NCBI GenBank assembly: GCA_031261705.1
Contig: JAISJD010000008.1
Location: 62,001 to 126,000, forward strand
Reading direction: 5' to 3'
Source: Lactobacillales bacterium
GTDB taxonomy: Bacteria > Bacillota > Bacilli > Lactobacillales > Streptococcaceae
DNA length: 64,000 nucleotides
In this document: positions 56,925 through 64,000 of the stretch, piece by piece
Numbering within the stretch: the first letter of the stretch is position 1
Layout: each line of letters begins with the position of its first letter
Made by a program: the position numbers and the translations under genes
The notes under the pieces: generated by a model
What the model saw: only the letters and a program-made list of their open reading frames with translations
What the model was told of the DNA's origin: nothing
Database searches by the model: none

Positions 56925-57734
56925 ATGCACGAAATCAATCAATTATTTCTCGCCTCTTTTTCCCATATTGAACAATTACTCAATGCTAGAAAAATAGGCT
57001 GGGGAAAGACAATTTTTTACGGTTTATTCCTAACGATTATTTTAACTTTACCAATAACCACGGATACTTGGACGACCACAACACAGGTTATGGACGATGT
57101 GAAAACCATCTCTAAAAAAGTCCCCGATTTTTCTATTAAAGACGGCAAATTAACTCCTGAAAAGGAAAACGAAAAAGGCTTTATTTATCAAACCAATCAC
57201 ATCATCTTCACCTTTGACCCGCAAGGAAAACGAACAGAAGAGGATGTCGAAAACGATGCAACTGGGGAAGCAGCGAGCGTTGCTTTTTTAAAGGATAAGT
57301 TTCTGCTTGCTCTACCTGGTCCTTACGATGGTGGTGTAGTCTACGTTGCCAAAAGCCTTCCTGTAAGCTATGACAGCGCAGCGCTAAAAACAATTACTGG
57401 TAGCCAAATTCGTAAAGCAGGAACAGAGCTACAACAACCTGTATGGATGTTTGCAATTATTTATCTAATGCTCTTTATTCCAGCGCTTTGGTCCTTTGTT
57501 ATCAACATTTTAATCCTTGGACTTGGTGCGCTCATTTATAATAAAATGTCCTTTTTACCGATTAAATTTGGCGAATCTATTAAAATATTGGTCTTTGCTT
57601 CCACGGCGCCAATCATTTTAACCACCCTTTTAAGCTTTGTCTATCCAGGACTAGATACGGACTTTGTTCAGCTTGGAATGACTTTACTTATCTATTTAAA
57701 AGCGGTTCGACCATTAAGACAGCCAAAAGTTTAA
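56925..57734 (+). CDS. DUF1189 family membrane protein
   Basis: A 269-residue membrane protein of the DUF1189 family; its function is unknown. One helix near residues 26-45, an extracellular domain of roughly 100 residues, then three to four C-terminal helices. The longest frame starts at TTG 56853, but that codon lies in the promoter region, so I chose ATG 56925 with GGAG about ten bases upstream. It lies upstream of ispG on the same strand. Confidence 0.8.
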   Translation: MHEINQLFLASFSHIEQLLNARKIGWGKTIFYGLFLTIILTLPITTDTWTTTTQVMDDVKTISKKVPDFSIKDGKLTPEKENEKGFIYQTNHIIFTFDPQGKRTEEDVENDATGEAASVAFLKDKFLLALPGPYDGGVVYVAKSLPVSYDSAALKTITGSQIRKAGTELQQPVWMFAIIYLMLFIPALWSFVINILILGLGALIYNKMSFLPIKFGESIKILVFASTAPIILTTLLSFVYPGLDTDFVQLGMTLLIYLKAVRPLRQPKV

Positions 57735-57843
57735 AAAAACTTAACTACCCACATCTTGTTCTCTCGTGTTACACTGGTTGAGTAACATAATGGAATCAAC
57801 CATTGGGGAAATAATGCTAGTTCTAAACAAAGGAGATTTTATT

Positions 57844-58956
57844 TTGAAACCAATTACGCACCGCAAAAACACTCGTCCCGTTAAGGTGGGAAACTTAACA
57901 ATCGGAGGCAGTGATGAACTTATTATTCAGTCCATGTGTACGACCAAGACAAATGATGTAGAGGCAACTGTCGCACAAATTAAGCGACTAGAAGAGGCTG
58001 GCTGTCAGATTGTCCGTGTGGCCGTTCCTGATGAAGCCGCAGCAAATGCTCTTAGCGATATTAAACGACAAATTGACATTCCACTTGTCGCAGATATTCA
58101 TTTTGACTATCGTTTAGCACTCAAGGCAATTGAAGCGGGTGTGGATAAAATTCGTATTAATCCAGGAAACATTGGTCGTCGTGACCGTGTCGAAAAAGTT
58201 GTAAATGCTTGTAAAGAAAAACATATCCCTATTCGTATCGGAGTAAATGCGGGTTCGCTTGAAAAGAAACATCTTGTGAAATACGGCTATCCTACCGCTC
58301 AAGGCATGGTAGACTCTGCTGTAGAACACATTCAGATATTAGAGGACTTAGACTTCCATGACATTATCGTCTCACTCAAAGCAAGTAGCGTCCAACTAGC
58401 AATTGAAGCTTATGAGCTTGCAAGTCGCACATTTGATTATCCGCTCCATTTGGGAATCACCGAGGCAGGTGCGTTGTTTTCTGGCACAATTAAATCAGCG
58501 GCTGGATTAGGCGCTCTACTAAATCTTGGGATTGGAAATACTTGTCGTGTCTCTCTTTCTGCCGACCCTGTAGAAGAAGTCCGTGTCGCTCGTGAAGTCC
58601 TAAAAGCATATGGTTTAGCCGCAAATGCCGCAAGCTTGGTTTCTTGTCCAACTTGTGGACGGATTCAAATTGACTTGATTCCGATTGCTAATGAAATTGA
58701 GGCTTATATCGAAAAAATCAAAGCACCGATTACCGTAGCTATCCTAGGCTGTGCGGTTAATGGTCCCGGTGAAGCTCGTGAGGCTGACATTGGTCTAGCT
58801 GGTGGAGCAGGAAAGGGAATGCTTTTCAAAAAAGGAAAAGTTATCCGAACGGTTGACGAAGCGATAATGCTTGATGAATTGAAACTTGAAGTCGATAAAA
58901 TGTATGAAACTTACCTACGCACTGGGAACGTACATGGGGAACCTTTAGAAGTGTAA
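57844..58956 (+). CDS. ispG: 4-hydroxy-3-methylbut-2-en-1-yl diphosphate synthase (IspG/GcpE)
   Basis: The penultimate enzyme of the MEP isoprenoid pathway, a [4Fe-4S] reductase that uses ferredoxin or flavodoxin. I chose TTG 57844 (370 residues) because AAGGAG is eight bases upstream. An N-terminal TIM barrel is followed by the iron-sulfur domain with Cys268 and Cys271 in CPTC, Cys303 in [11 protein letters not shown] and the fourth ligand Glu310. The start codon context and length match the Bacillus enzyme. Most Lactobacillales make isoprenoids by mevalonate only, so this gene is taxonomically notable. Confidence 0.95.
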   Translation: MKPITHRKNTRPVKVGNLTIGGSDELIIQSMCTTKTNDVEATVAQIKRLEEAGCQIVRVAVPDEAAANALSDIKRQIDIPLVADIHFDYRLALKAIEAGVDKIRINPGNIGRRDRVEKVVNACKEKHIPIRIGVNAGSLEKKHLVKYGYPTAQGMVDSAVEHIQILEDLDFHDIIVSLKASSVQLAIEAYELASRTFDYPLHLGITEAGALFSGTIKSAAGLGALLNLGIGNTCRVSLSADPVEEVRVAREVLKAYGLAANAASLVSCPTCGRIQIDLIPIANEIEAYIEKIKAPITVAILGCAVNGPGEAREADIGLAGGAGKGMLFKKGKVIRTVDEAIMLDELKLEVDKMYETYLRTGNVHGEPLEV

Positions 58957-58966
58957 TAGATGAAAG

Positions 58967-58993
58967 AGGTCTGAATCATTTTGGTTCAGACCT
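58967..58993 (+). terminator. Intrinsic terminator of ispG
   Basis: AGGTCTGAA and TTCAGACCT stem followed by TTTT. The reverse strand of this element supplies the last codons of the truncated hydrolase pseudogene. Confidence 0.85.
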
Positions 58994-59454
58994 TTTATAT
59001 GTGAGTTTAATTTTCAACATGTTTAAGAAATGAATGGGAACAGATGCAGACAATGATGCTAAAATCATTTTTAAAAGAAGTGGACTAAAAACAAAAACAG
59101 AATCCACTAAGATTAGCGACAAAACCTTGTACGGATAATAAAGTAAAAGATTCGTTGCACTCCAACCGCCAAAGGATAAGCCGAGTAAATGAATAGACCG
59201 TTCAGGTAATTGAGCAATCACCTGATGAAACCAATGTGCCTGTTGCTCGTTCGTTTCTAGCTGATGACTTTCCACATTCAACCCCACATCTCCCAAAACA
59301 TCTAACGTATAGACAGAACTAAATTCTAAAAAGTCCTTTAAATTTGGTTCCATATGGGCGTAGCTACCGCTCTTTCAGGAATTAATAACAAGAATGTCTT
59401 TCCCTCGACCCTTTCATTAGAAAAATAACACACTTGAACGAGTCCGTAATCCGT
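58976..59454 (-). pseudogene. Decayed alpha/beta-hydrolase gene
   Basis: The 125-residue frame 58976-59353 contains the nucleophile elbow GLSFGGW and the typical flanking strands of an alpha/beta hydrolase, but no N-terminal strand. In another frame just upstream, 59454 to about 59350 encodes TDYGLVQVCYF and then KTFLLLIPERAVATPIW, the expected preceding part. A one-base loss near 59350 separates the two (TPIW, then EPNLKD). The 3' end stops in the ispG terminator, with roughly the last third of a normal 260-residue protein missing. An in-frame TAG at 59455-59457 lies at the 5' side. It should be non-functional. Confidence 0.7.
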
Positions 59455-59691
59455 CTAAACTTGAAAGCTTTCACTTGCTGTGGGTAGCTGAGCCATCGCC
59501 AGCTGATACAAAGATACATACTCCTCTTTTGCTTTTACCTAGACAAAGTTGCCCATCAAAATCTCCCCTTTTTCTCAAGGATACTAGAATCTTTTTACAC
59601 GCTTCAAATAAAACGCTTTCTCTTTCCCATATCTTAAAGAACACTAAAAATCTCGCACCACTCCCCGATAGCACGAATAAAATTTCTCCGA
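59455..59691. other. Non-coding gap before the second Mga-like gene
   Basis: Short frames exist on both strands, but none has a ribosome binding site or recognisable product. It may hold more of the decayed hydrolase gene's 5' end. Confidence 0.4.
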
Positions 59692-61200
59692 TTAACAGCG
59701 ATGAGACATTTTTTTTCTCTTTTCAAAAGTTAACCGTTGAAAGAAATCTCGTAATCTCTCGGATTGACTTTGCGAAAAAACAGGAGAAATACGAAACAGC
59801 GGGATTTCATCTCCCATAATCTTATCCACTGGAAAATCCGAAAGCACTGCATCTGGATTCTCCTCTATTCCATCCACATATTCAATCGCAAAGGACGAAT
59901 GATTTTTAATATATTTTTTCGTAGAATCTTGCTGAATATTGCTATATTGCGAAAGAACAAGTAGACGTAGCTTCGGTTGATGAATGGTTAACACTTCATT
60001 CAAGAGTAAAGCATATTGATAAACCAAATACAGATTGTTTTCTAACATTTCTTTAAATGGAAATTGCTTATTTGCTCTTAGTTTCTCAAAAAAATTTGTT
60101 ACATTACTATATGATTTCGGATAAAAAGATTGAAATTCCTTTTCAATAATCCAATGGTAAATTAAAGAATTATTGACATGAAAAACCGATACATAACAAT
60201 GAAGATAATACAAATTCGTCAAAAAATAACTATACTCCTGCACGCTAAACTGTAATTCAAAATGTTCCTCGGCTAGACGTATCCACTCCATCGTCATTGG
60301 ATTTAACGATTTAGAAAGAAGTTGGAAAAGAATATTTTGCATTTCGCATTCTTTTAGCGTGTAGCTATTGTGGCAACAAAACATGAAGTAAAGTAGCTGC
60401 AACTCATAGCCAATATATTTTTCTCTGACTTTAAAATCACGTTTCATCATTTGTTCAAAACATTCATTAAAAATCTTTTCTCCTAGCAAAGGACTAGAAT
60501 AAATATCAAAATTTTCATTTTCTTTACGAATAAATTTTCTTTGCTTCAACCGAACCGCCGTCAAACCTAGATAAAGTTTTCCTTTTAATATGGTGCTATA
60601 CGTAATTCGAGGAAGTTTCTCGCAAGTCTTACGAATGTACCCATCTATTTGCTCTTCTCTGATGTGTCTAAAGGGCCACTCTGACTCCTGATAGATAGAC
60701 CAGTACATACAAAAGAAGAAATGACGAATTTGTTCCTCACTTCCTAAAACAGGTTCACTGTATCTTAAATTAAAATCTAAATCATAACTTTGTAAAAGTT
60801 GGCGAATCCGTTCTACACGCTTTCGGATGAGTTTCAAGCTACAAAAATATTTTTCACAAAAATACTCTAGTGAAATATACTCTCCAGAAAATATTTCATC
60901 TAACAATAAAAAAGCATAACTTCGCTTCATTAGAAAATTGAGCAGCCGACTCGTATAATAGCCATCTGAAAAATCAACAGAAATTGTCTTTTTATCTATG
61001 CGAACCGATAGATAATTTGAAAGCTCACTTCCTGAAAGTCTTTCTTCAAACGAGCCAAGAATAGTAAGTAACCTATCCTTTGATAATGAATTTTCTCGTA
61101 GTAAATCAGAAATCGCTACCTCATGTTCTCTAGCTCTTTCAATAAACCCGAAGACATCTAAGATGATTTTGTCTTCTTTTTCCAATAAATAGTCATTCAT
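59692..61200 (-). CDS. Mga-like transcriptional regulator (second copy)
   Basis: A 502-residue protein with the same layout as the regulator at 44658: an N-terminal winged-helix region, an Mga helix-turn-helix at about 105-130 (YISLEYFCEKYFCSLKLIRK), and long helical PRD-like domains. Overall identity between the two looks low by eye. GGAGG precedes ATG 61200. It lies downstream, on the same strand, of an LPXTG surface-protein gene from which it is separated by a long non-coding region; Mga proteins often control such genes. The target is inferred, not shown. Confidence 0.75.
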   Translation of the reverse strand: MNDYLLEKEDKIILDVFGFIERAREHEVAISDLLRENSLSKDRLLTILGSFEERLSGSELSNYLSVRIDKKTISVDFSDGYYTSRLLNFLMKRSYAFLLLDEIFSGEYISLEYFCEKYFCSLKLIRKRVERIRQLLQSYDLDFNLRYSEPVLGSEEQIRHFFFCMYWSIYQESEWPFRHIREEQIDGYIRKTCEKLPRITYSTILKGKLYLGLTAVRLKQRKFIRKENENFDIYSSPLLGEKIFNECFEQMMKRDFKVREKYIGYELQLLYFMFCCHNSYTLKECEMQNILFQLLSKSLNPMTMEWIRLAEEHFELQFSVQEYSYFLTNLYYLHCYVSVFHVNNSLIYHWIIEKEFQSFYPKSYSNVTNFFEKLRANKQFPFKEMLENNLYLVYQYALLLNEVLTIHQPKLRLLVLSQYSNIQQDSTKKYIKNHSSFAIEYVDGIEENPDAVLSDFPVDKIMGDEIPLFRISPVFSQSQSERLRDFFQRLTFEKRKKMSHRC

Positions 61201-61744
61201 CTTCTTCTACCTCCATACCACGCTTTCCCAACTTCTTTTGGTAGAAAAATTTTATCATAAAATTCTGAATGTTCCTTTAAAATAACTGCCAAATTCATTA
61301 AAGGGGACTAAGAATAACCTCCTTAGAAATTTTGTTTTTTCATTATAAATGAATAAATTAAAAATGAGCTTCAAAAAGCGAACTTTATTAATTTTTCTAT
61401 TCATGACCTTAAAGTGATTTAATTAACAATAAAAGCTCTCATGACACATAAGTATTACTTTCTATTTATGAGGTGCGCCACAAGTATATCACTAAAAAGC
61501 ACCTGTCAAAAGAAGTTTTGGAATCGTGTCCATTTTACAAACTAACAGTAGATGAATGGGTAACCCTCCAAAAGCATTACCCACCCTTACTGCAAAAGTG
61601 TTGTTTACTTAGATAATATTTTTGTGTACAATTGAGAAAGCACCGCAGTAACTGTTATTTAACTACTACAAAAATTCCCATTTCCTTGCAAATAGTAGAA
61701 AATTTCTGATGTGTCTTTCGTTGCACTTTTCCCCCAATATTCGA

Positions 61745-61798
61745 ACAGTTACCTACTTTTAAAGAAAGAACGGTTATCTTTAAAAGTAAAGTCACTGT
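61745..61798. repeat. Long inverted repeat / stem-loop
   Basis: A perfect 11-bp inverted repeat, ACTTTTAAAGA/TCTTTAAAAGT (61755-61765 and 61777-61787), is enclosed by an outer ACAGT/ACTGT pair. No T-run flanks it, so it is not a standard terminator. Confidence 0.6.
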
Positions 61799-61842
61799 CC
61801 TTTTACTACACTTTTTGGGCAATAGGCACCTCCCTTATGTAA

Positions 61843-61957
61843 TTAACAACAAGCTCATCTTTCAAATAGGGGGATTGAAGAAACTAGCCAGTACTCTGTA
61901 ATCTATTTTTGCCATTTATTTGATGAGAACAGTTGGTGAAAGAGAGCTTGTTATTAA
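61843..61957. repeat. Inverted repeat bounding a 72-base core
   Basis: TTAACAACAAGCTCATCTTT(CA) at 61843-61864 is nearly the reverse complement of TGAAAGAGAGCTTGTTATTA(A) at 61937-61957: about 20 of 22 positions with one gap. It could be a small mobile element remnant (MITE-like) or the stem of a structured RNA. Confidence 0.55.
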
Positions 61958-62258
61958 CATCCTTCATCAATAGTATTGCCTACCAATGACTTATTTATTT
62001 TAAACTTAATAAATAAAAATAACCTACCTATTTTTATGAATAAAACAAGAATAACGTCTATATTGGCATTAATTAAATAACATACGTGTTTTTCGAGAAT
62101 AAAATAACATCATATTGGCATATACCTCTGTTATTATATTCTCTTTTTAGTAAAGAAAACTTAAACTTTTTGATTATTTTGTCGTTATATGCCCTATTAT
62201 CTATTAAAATTATCAGAAAGGGACGTTCATCTAGGCTCTTTATTAAAAACATAAAAAA

Positions 62259-62282
62259 GAGCTGAGAATTTCTTCCCAACTC
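62259..62282 (-). terminator. Intrinsic terminator of the LPXTG protein gene
   Basis: GAGTTGGGAA and TTCTCAGCTC (minus strand) pair over ten positions, two of them G-U, followed by TTTTTTATG. Confidence 0.85.
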
Positions 62283-62285
62283 GAA

Positions 62286-63437
62286 TTAATTTTTTTTTAC
62301 TTTTCGTTTAACAATCACAAGAAAAACCACCCCAATGAGTACTAAACCTTCCCAAAACAACGAACTACCGACTTCCTCCCCAGTATCTGGAAGTACGCCT
62401 CTAATCGCTTCACCCAGTGTATCTGGCAGAGAGTTTCCACCCTCTCCATTAGCCGGGGGAGTTAGTCCAGCATTTTCAAATGTGTCAGGTGTACGGTCTC
62501 CACTTTCTGTTGGATAATTCCAGTAGATGACATTTTTTCTTATATTATACGCTCCAATCGTAATCGTTTCCCCAGCAACTGTCACACTCATCGCATCACT
62601 TGTTTTTGGTAAAACGTAATAATCATTCCCGATATCCACCTCTTGAAGTTTGTAACTTCCGTCAGCAATCGTCATTCCCGCAGTTGTGACTAAGCCGTCC
62701 TTATCTGAAACGAAATAATTTACTTCTTTTTCCGAGGTCGACCATTTACCACTTGATGTAAAGTATCGCGTGGCACCACTGACTGTTTTCATTAGTATAA
62801 ACTTGGCATCTTTAATTGGTCCTTGATTCTCATTACTTGCTGTCCGCCCGTACTTATAAAAGAAGATAATCCCATTTGGTGCTGTGTCGCTATATGTACT
62901 ATCTTTCTCGGTACTCTCTTCTTCTGCTTTCGGTGGCGTAACAGGAGGAATAGGGCCAATATTAGAAGTAGACTCTTTCGGATAGAGTGTAACTTCGGTC
63001 AAAATTCTTCCATTCGCATCCTTTTTCGGAAACGTGACAATCAGCGGTTGAGCGATTTTCCCGTCAGTGCTATTGGTTTGTAGAAATAGAAACGTTCCCT
63101 CACCATTTATCTTTATAGAAGATTTTCCATTTTTTGTTTTTTCCATGACTCCGACACGAATCAATTGATTATAGTTGATTTTACCCGCTAGAATATCCGC
63201 GATAAATCGTTCTTTCTTTTCTGCTTGTGTCTCATTTGCTTTGGAGGGATATTTTTCTAACTCATAAGTAATCGAATAAACAGAAAATTCTACCTCGCTT
63301 TTTGCTGAACCACTAGAAGTTTTATAGTCAATCGTGGTACTTGTAGAAAAGACTGTCTCTGCCTTTGCTGATAAAAACGGAAAAAACAAGGGGATAAGAA
63401 AAGTTAGTAGTGCTATTTTCAGCCAATTTTTCTTCAC
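62286..63437 (-). CDS. LPXTG-anchored surface protein (pilin-like)
   Basis: A secreted, sortase-anchored protein of about 383 residues. It has a signal peptide (basic start, hydrophobic core, cleavage near AKAE), then an extracellular region with a proline-rich linker (PIPPVTPPKAEEEST) and a SpaA/Cna-B-like domain. The sorting signal is LPDTG (349-353), a hydrophobic helix and a VKRKVKKN tail. A second LPDT (followed by L) lies about ten residues before the first. The start is uncertain: GTG 63437 has GAGAGG nine bases upstream, while ATG 63446 is directly after it. It follows the gene at 63477 by some 40 bases. A pilus role is plausible but no sortase gene is in view. Confidence 0.85.
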   Translation of the reverse strand: MKKNWLKIALLTFLIPLFFPFLSAKAETVFSTSTTIDYKTSSGSAKSEVEFSVYSITYELEKYPSKANETQAEKKERFIADILAGKINYNQLIRVGVMEKTKNGKSSIKINGEGTFLFLQTNSTDGKIAQPLIVTFPKKDANGRILTEVTLYPKESTSNIGPIPPVTPPKAEEESTEKDSTYSDTAPNGIIFFYKYGRTASNENQGPIKDAKFILMKTVSGATRYFTSSGKWSTSEKEVNYFVSDKDGLVTTAGMTIADGSYKLQEVDIGNDYYVLPKTSDAMSVTVAGETITIGAYNIRKNVIYWNYPTESGDRTPDTFENAGLTPPANGEGGNSLPDTLGEAIRGVLPDTGEEVGSSLFWEGLVLIGVVFLVIVKRKVKKN

Positions 63438-63476
63438 TTTCCTCATCCTCTCTTCTGTTAAATTAAGATGTCCCTG

Positions 63477-64000
63477 TTATTTTCCTAGTGCTTTTTTCAA
63501 TTTTTCTTTTCGTGCTTTCCATGACTGGTGAGTGATTTTTTCCTCATCCTTGTTTAACCAAAAGTGAGGAACCTGATTCACTACCTTTGCCACAAATAGC
63601 TCATGCTTTAGCTTTTTCTTCGGTTTGACACTGAAAAATTCATCCTTTTTGTGCTTCACTTTTAAATGTAAATCAGGAAATATTGGATATTCCTCTTGAA
63701 TTTCCGACTGCTTTAAAGTGAAGTCCATACCGTACAGCTCCTTAATAATCAGGTCGTTGGTTTCTTCCTCCACCTCAGTGACAATTGGTTCTTTCTTTCG
63801 TCGCTTCACATGCTTTCCTTTTTTATCAAAGAGGATAAATTTATACGAAGTTAGCGGAAGCTCGTGATCTTTTACAAAATCTTGAATCCGTAGCCGCACT
63901 TCGTATTTTGAACGCTTGATACACATTAAATGATAACTATACCAAATGTAGTATACTACTCCTGAAATGAGTAAAACAATTCCCACAATCATGCCATACA
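63477..64000 (-). CDS. Membrane-anchored basic protein, 5' end outside window, unknown function
   Basis: The frame is open to the window edge, so the visible 171 or more residues may lack the true N-terminus; ATG 63992 is possible but has too little upstream sequence to judge. One hydrophobic helix (IVGIVLLISGVVYYIWYSY) is followed by a lysine-rich soluble region of about 145 residues with no motif I recognise. It sits upstream of and close to the LPXTG gene on the same strand, so they are probably co-transcribed. It could be an accessory to the surface structure. Confidence 0.6.
   Translation of the reverse strand, partial: YGMIVGIVLLISGVVYYIWYSYHLMCIKRSKYEVRLRIQDFVKDHELPLTSYKFILFDKKGKHVKRRKKEPIVTEVEEETNDLIIKELYGMDFTLKQSEIQEEYPIFPDLHLKVKHKKDEFFSVKPKKKLKHELFVAKVVNQVPHFWLNKDEEKITHQSWKARKEKLKKALGK

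Larger units (their letters stand above)
61201..62258. other. 1.06-kb non-coding region rich in inverted repeats
   Basis: No convincing coding sequence on either strand and no known RNA gene recognised. At least four inverted repeats are visible, the best at 61745-61798 and 61843-61957 (listed separately), plus AGGTGC/GCACCT at about 61471-61506 and TGGGTAA/TTACCCA around 61560-61590. It separates the second Mga-like gene from the LPXTG protein gene. Confidence 0.6.

Noticed and set aside
59475-59819. 114-residue plus-strand frame overlapping the second Mga-like gene
   Set aside because: Most of it is antisense to the end of the Mga-like coding sequence and it lacks a Shine-Dalgarno sequence.
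61364-61417. 17-codon ORF (MSFKKRTLLIFLFMTLK) resembling a short membrane or signal peptide
   Set aside because: No ribosome binding site and no neighbouring transporter, receptor or antitoxin-like RNA; short basic-hydrophobic frames are frequent in AT-rich DNA.
62073-62279. 68-residue minus-strand reading frame after the LPXTG gene
   Set aside because: It begins at the LPXTG gene's terminator stem, has no ribosome binding site and no recognisable composition or motif.
1-64000. CRISPR arrays, rRNA or tRNA genes, intact insertion sequences or prophage genes
   Set aside because: No regularly spaced repeats, no conserved RNA sequences and no transposase, integrase or phage structural protein were found among the reading frames.

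Overview
This window comes from a low-GC Gram-positive bacterium of the order Lactobacillales, most like the Enterococcaceae or a close relative. The evidence is AT-rich DNA with strong AAGGAGG-type ribosome binding sites, frequent TTG and GTG starts, ccpA divergent from pepQ, tyrS divergent from a class A penicillin-binding protein, the block yigZ/comFA-comFC-hpf-secA-prfB-ftsE-ftsX-pst-phoU, two Mga-type regulators and an LPXTG surface protein. Two traits are unusual for that order: a complete-looking PFOR/flavodoxin/[FeFe]-hydrogenase set, and ispG of the MEP isoprenoid pathway where most relatives use mevalonate. I cannot name the species.

Layout. 0-1 kb: the C-terminal part of lexA, a tiny membrane protein behind a LexA-box-like site, and a DUF4649-like protein. 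1.1-7.2 kb: apt, recJ, an SDR dehydrogenase, rnz and obgE, all on the minus strand. 7.4-10.7 kb: a MupG/DUF871 protein, a nitroreductase, an ANT(6)-like nucleotidyltransferase and the broken amidinotransferase gene next to it. 10.8-20 kb: the anaerobic energy region, with flavodoxin-nifJ on the minus strand, an ECF transporter S component on the plus strand under a cre-overlapped promoter, and hydC-hydB-hydA on the minus strand. Pyruvate oxidation by PFOR can reduce flavodoxin or ferredoxin, and HydABC can use that carrier plus NADH to make H2. 20.6-27.1 kb: lepA, typA, tmcAL and tyrS. 27.3-32.5 kb: pbp1b, ccpA, pepQ and an XRE regulator.

32.6-54.9 kb is a conserved Lactobacillales neighbourhood (phosphate uptake, ftsEX, prfB, secA, hpf, comF, yigZ) with extra genes inserted: a Nudix hydrolase inside the pst cluster, cls and lrgAB between pst and ftsX, and an Mga-like regulator, spx, DAHP synthase and a small unknown gene between prfB and secA. 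prfB carries the classical programmed +1 frameshift. 55-59 kb: a small basic protein, a GntR/UTRA regulator, sodA, a DUF1189 membrane protein and ispG, then a decayed alpha/beta-hydrolase gene. 59.7-64 kb: a second Mga-like regulator, a 1.1-kb non-coding stretch rich in inverted repeats, an LPXTG wall-anchored protein and an unrecognised membrane-anchored protein running off the window end.

I saw no rRNA or tRNA gene, CRISPR array, intact insertion sequence or prophage. Most operons end in clear intrinsic terminators. Several starts were moved downstream of the longest reading frame because a good Shine-Dalgarno sequence sits inside it.
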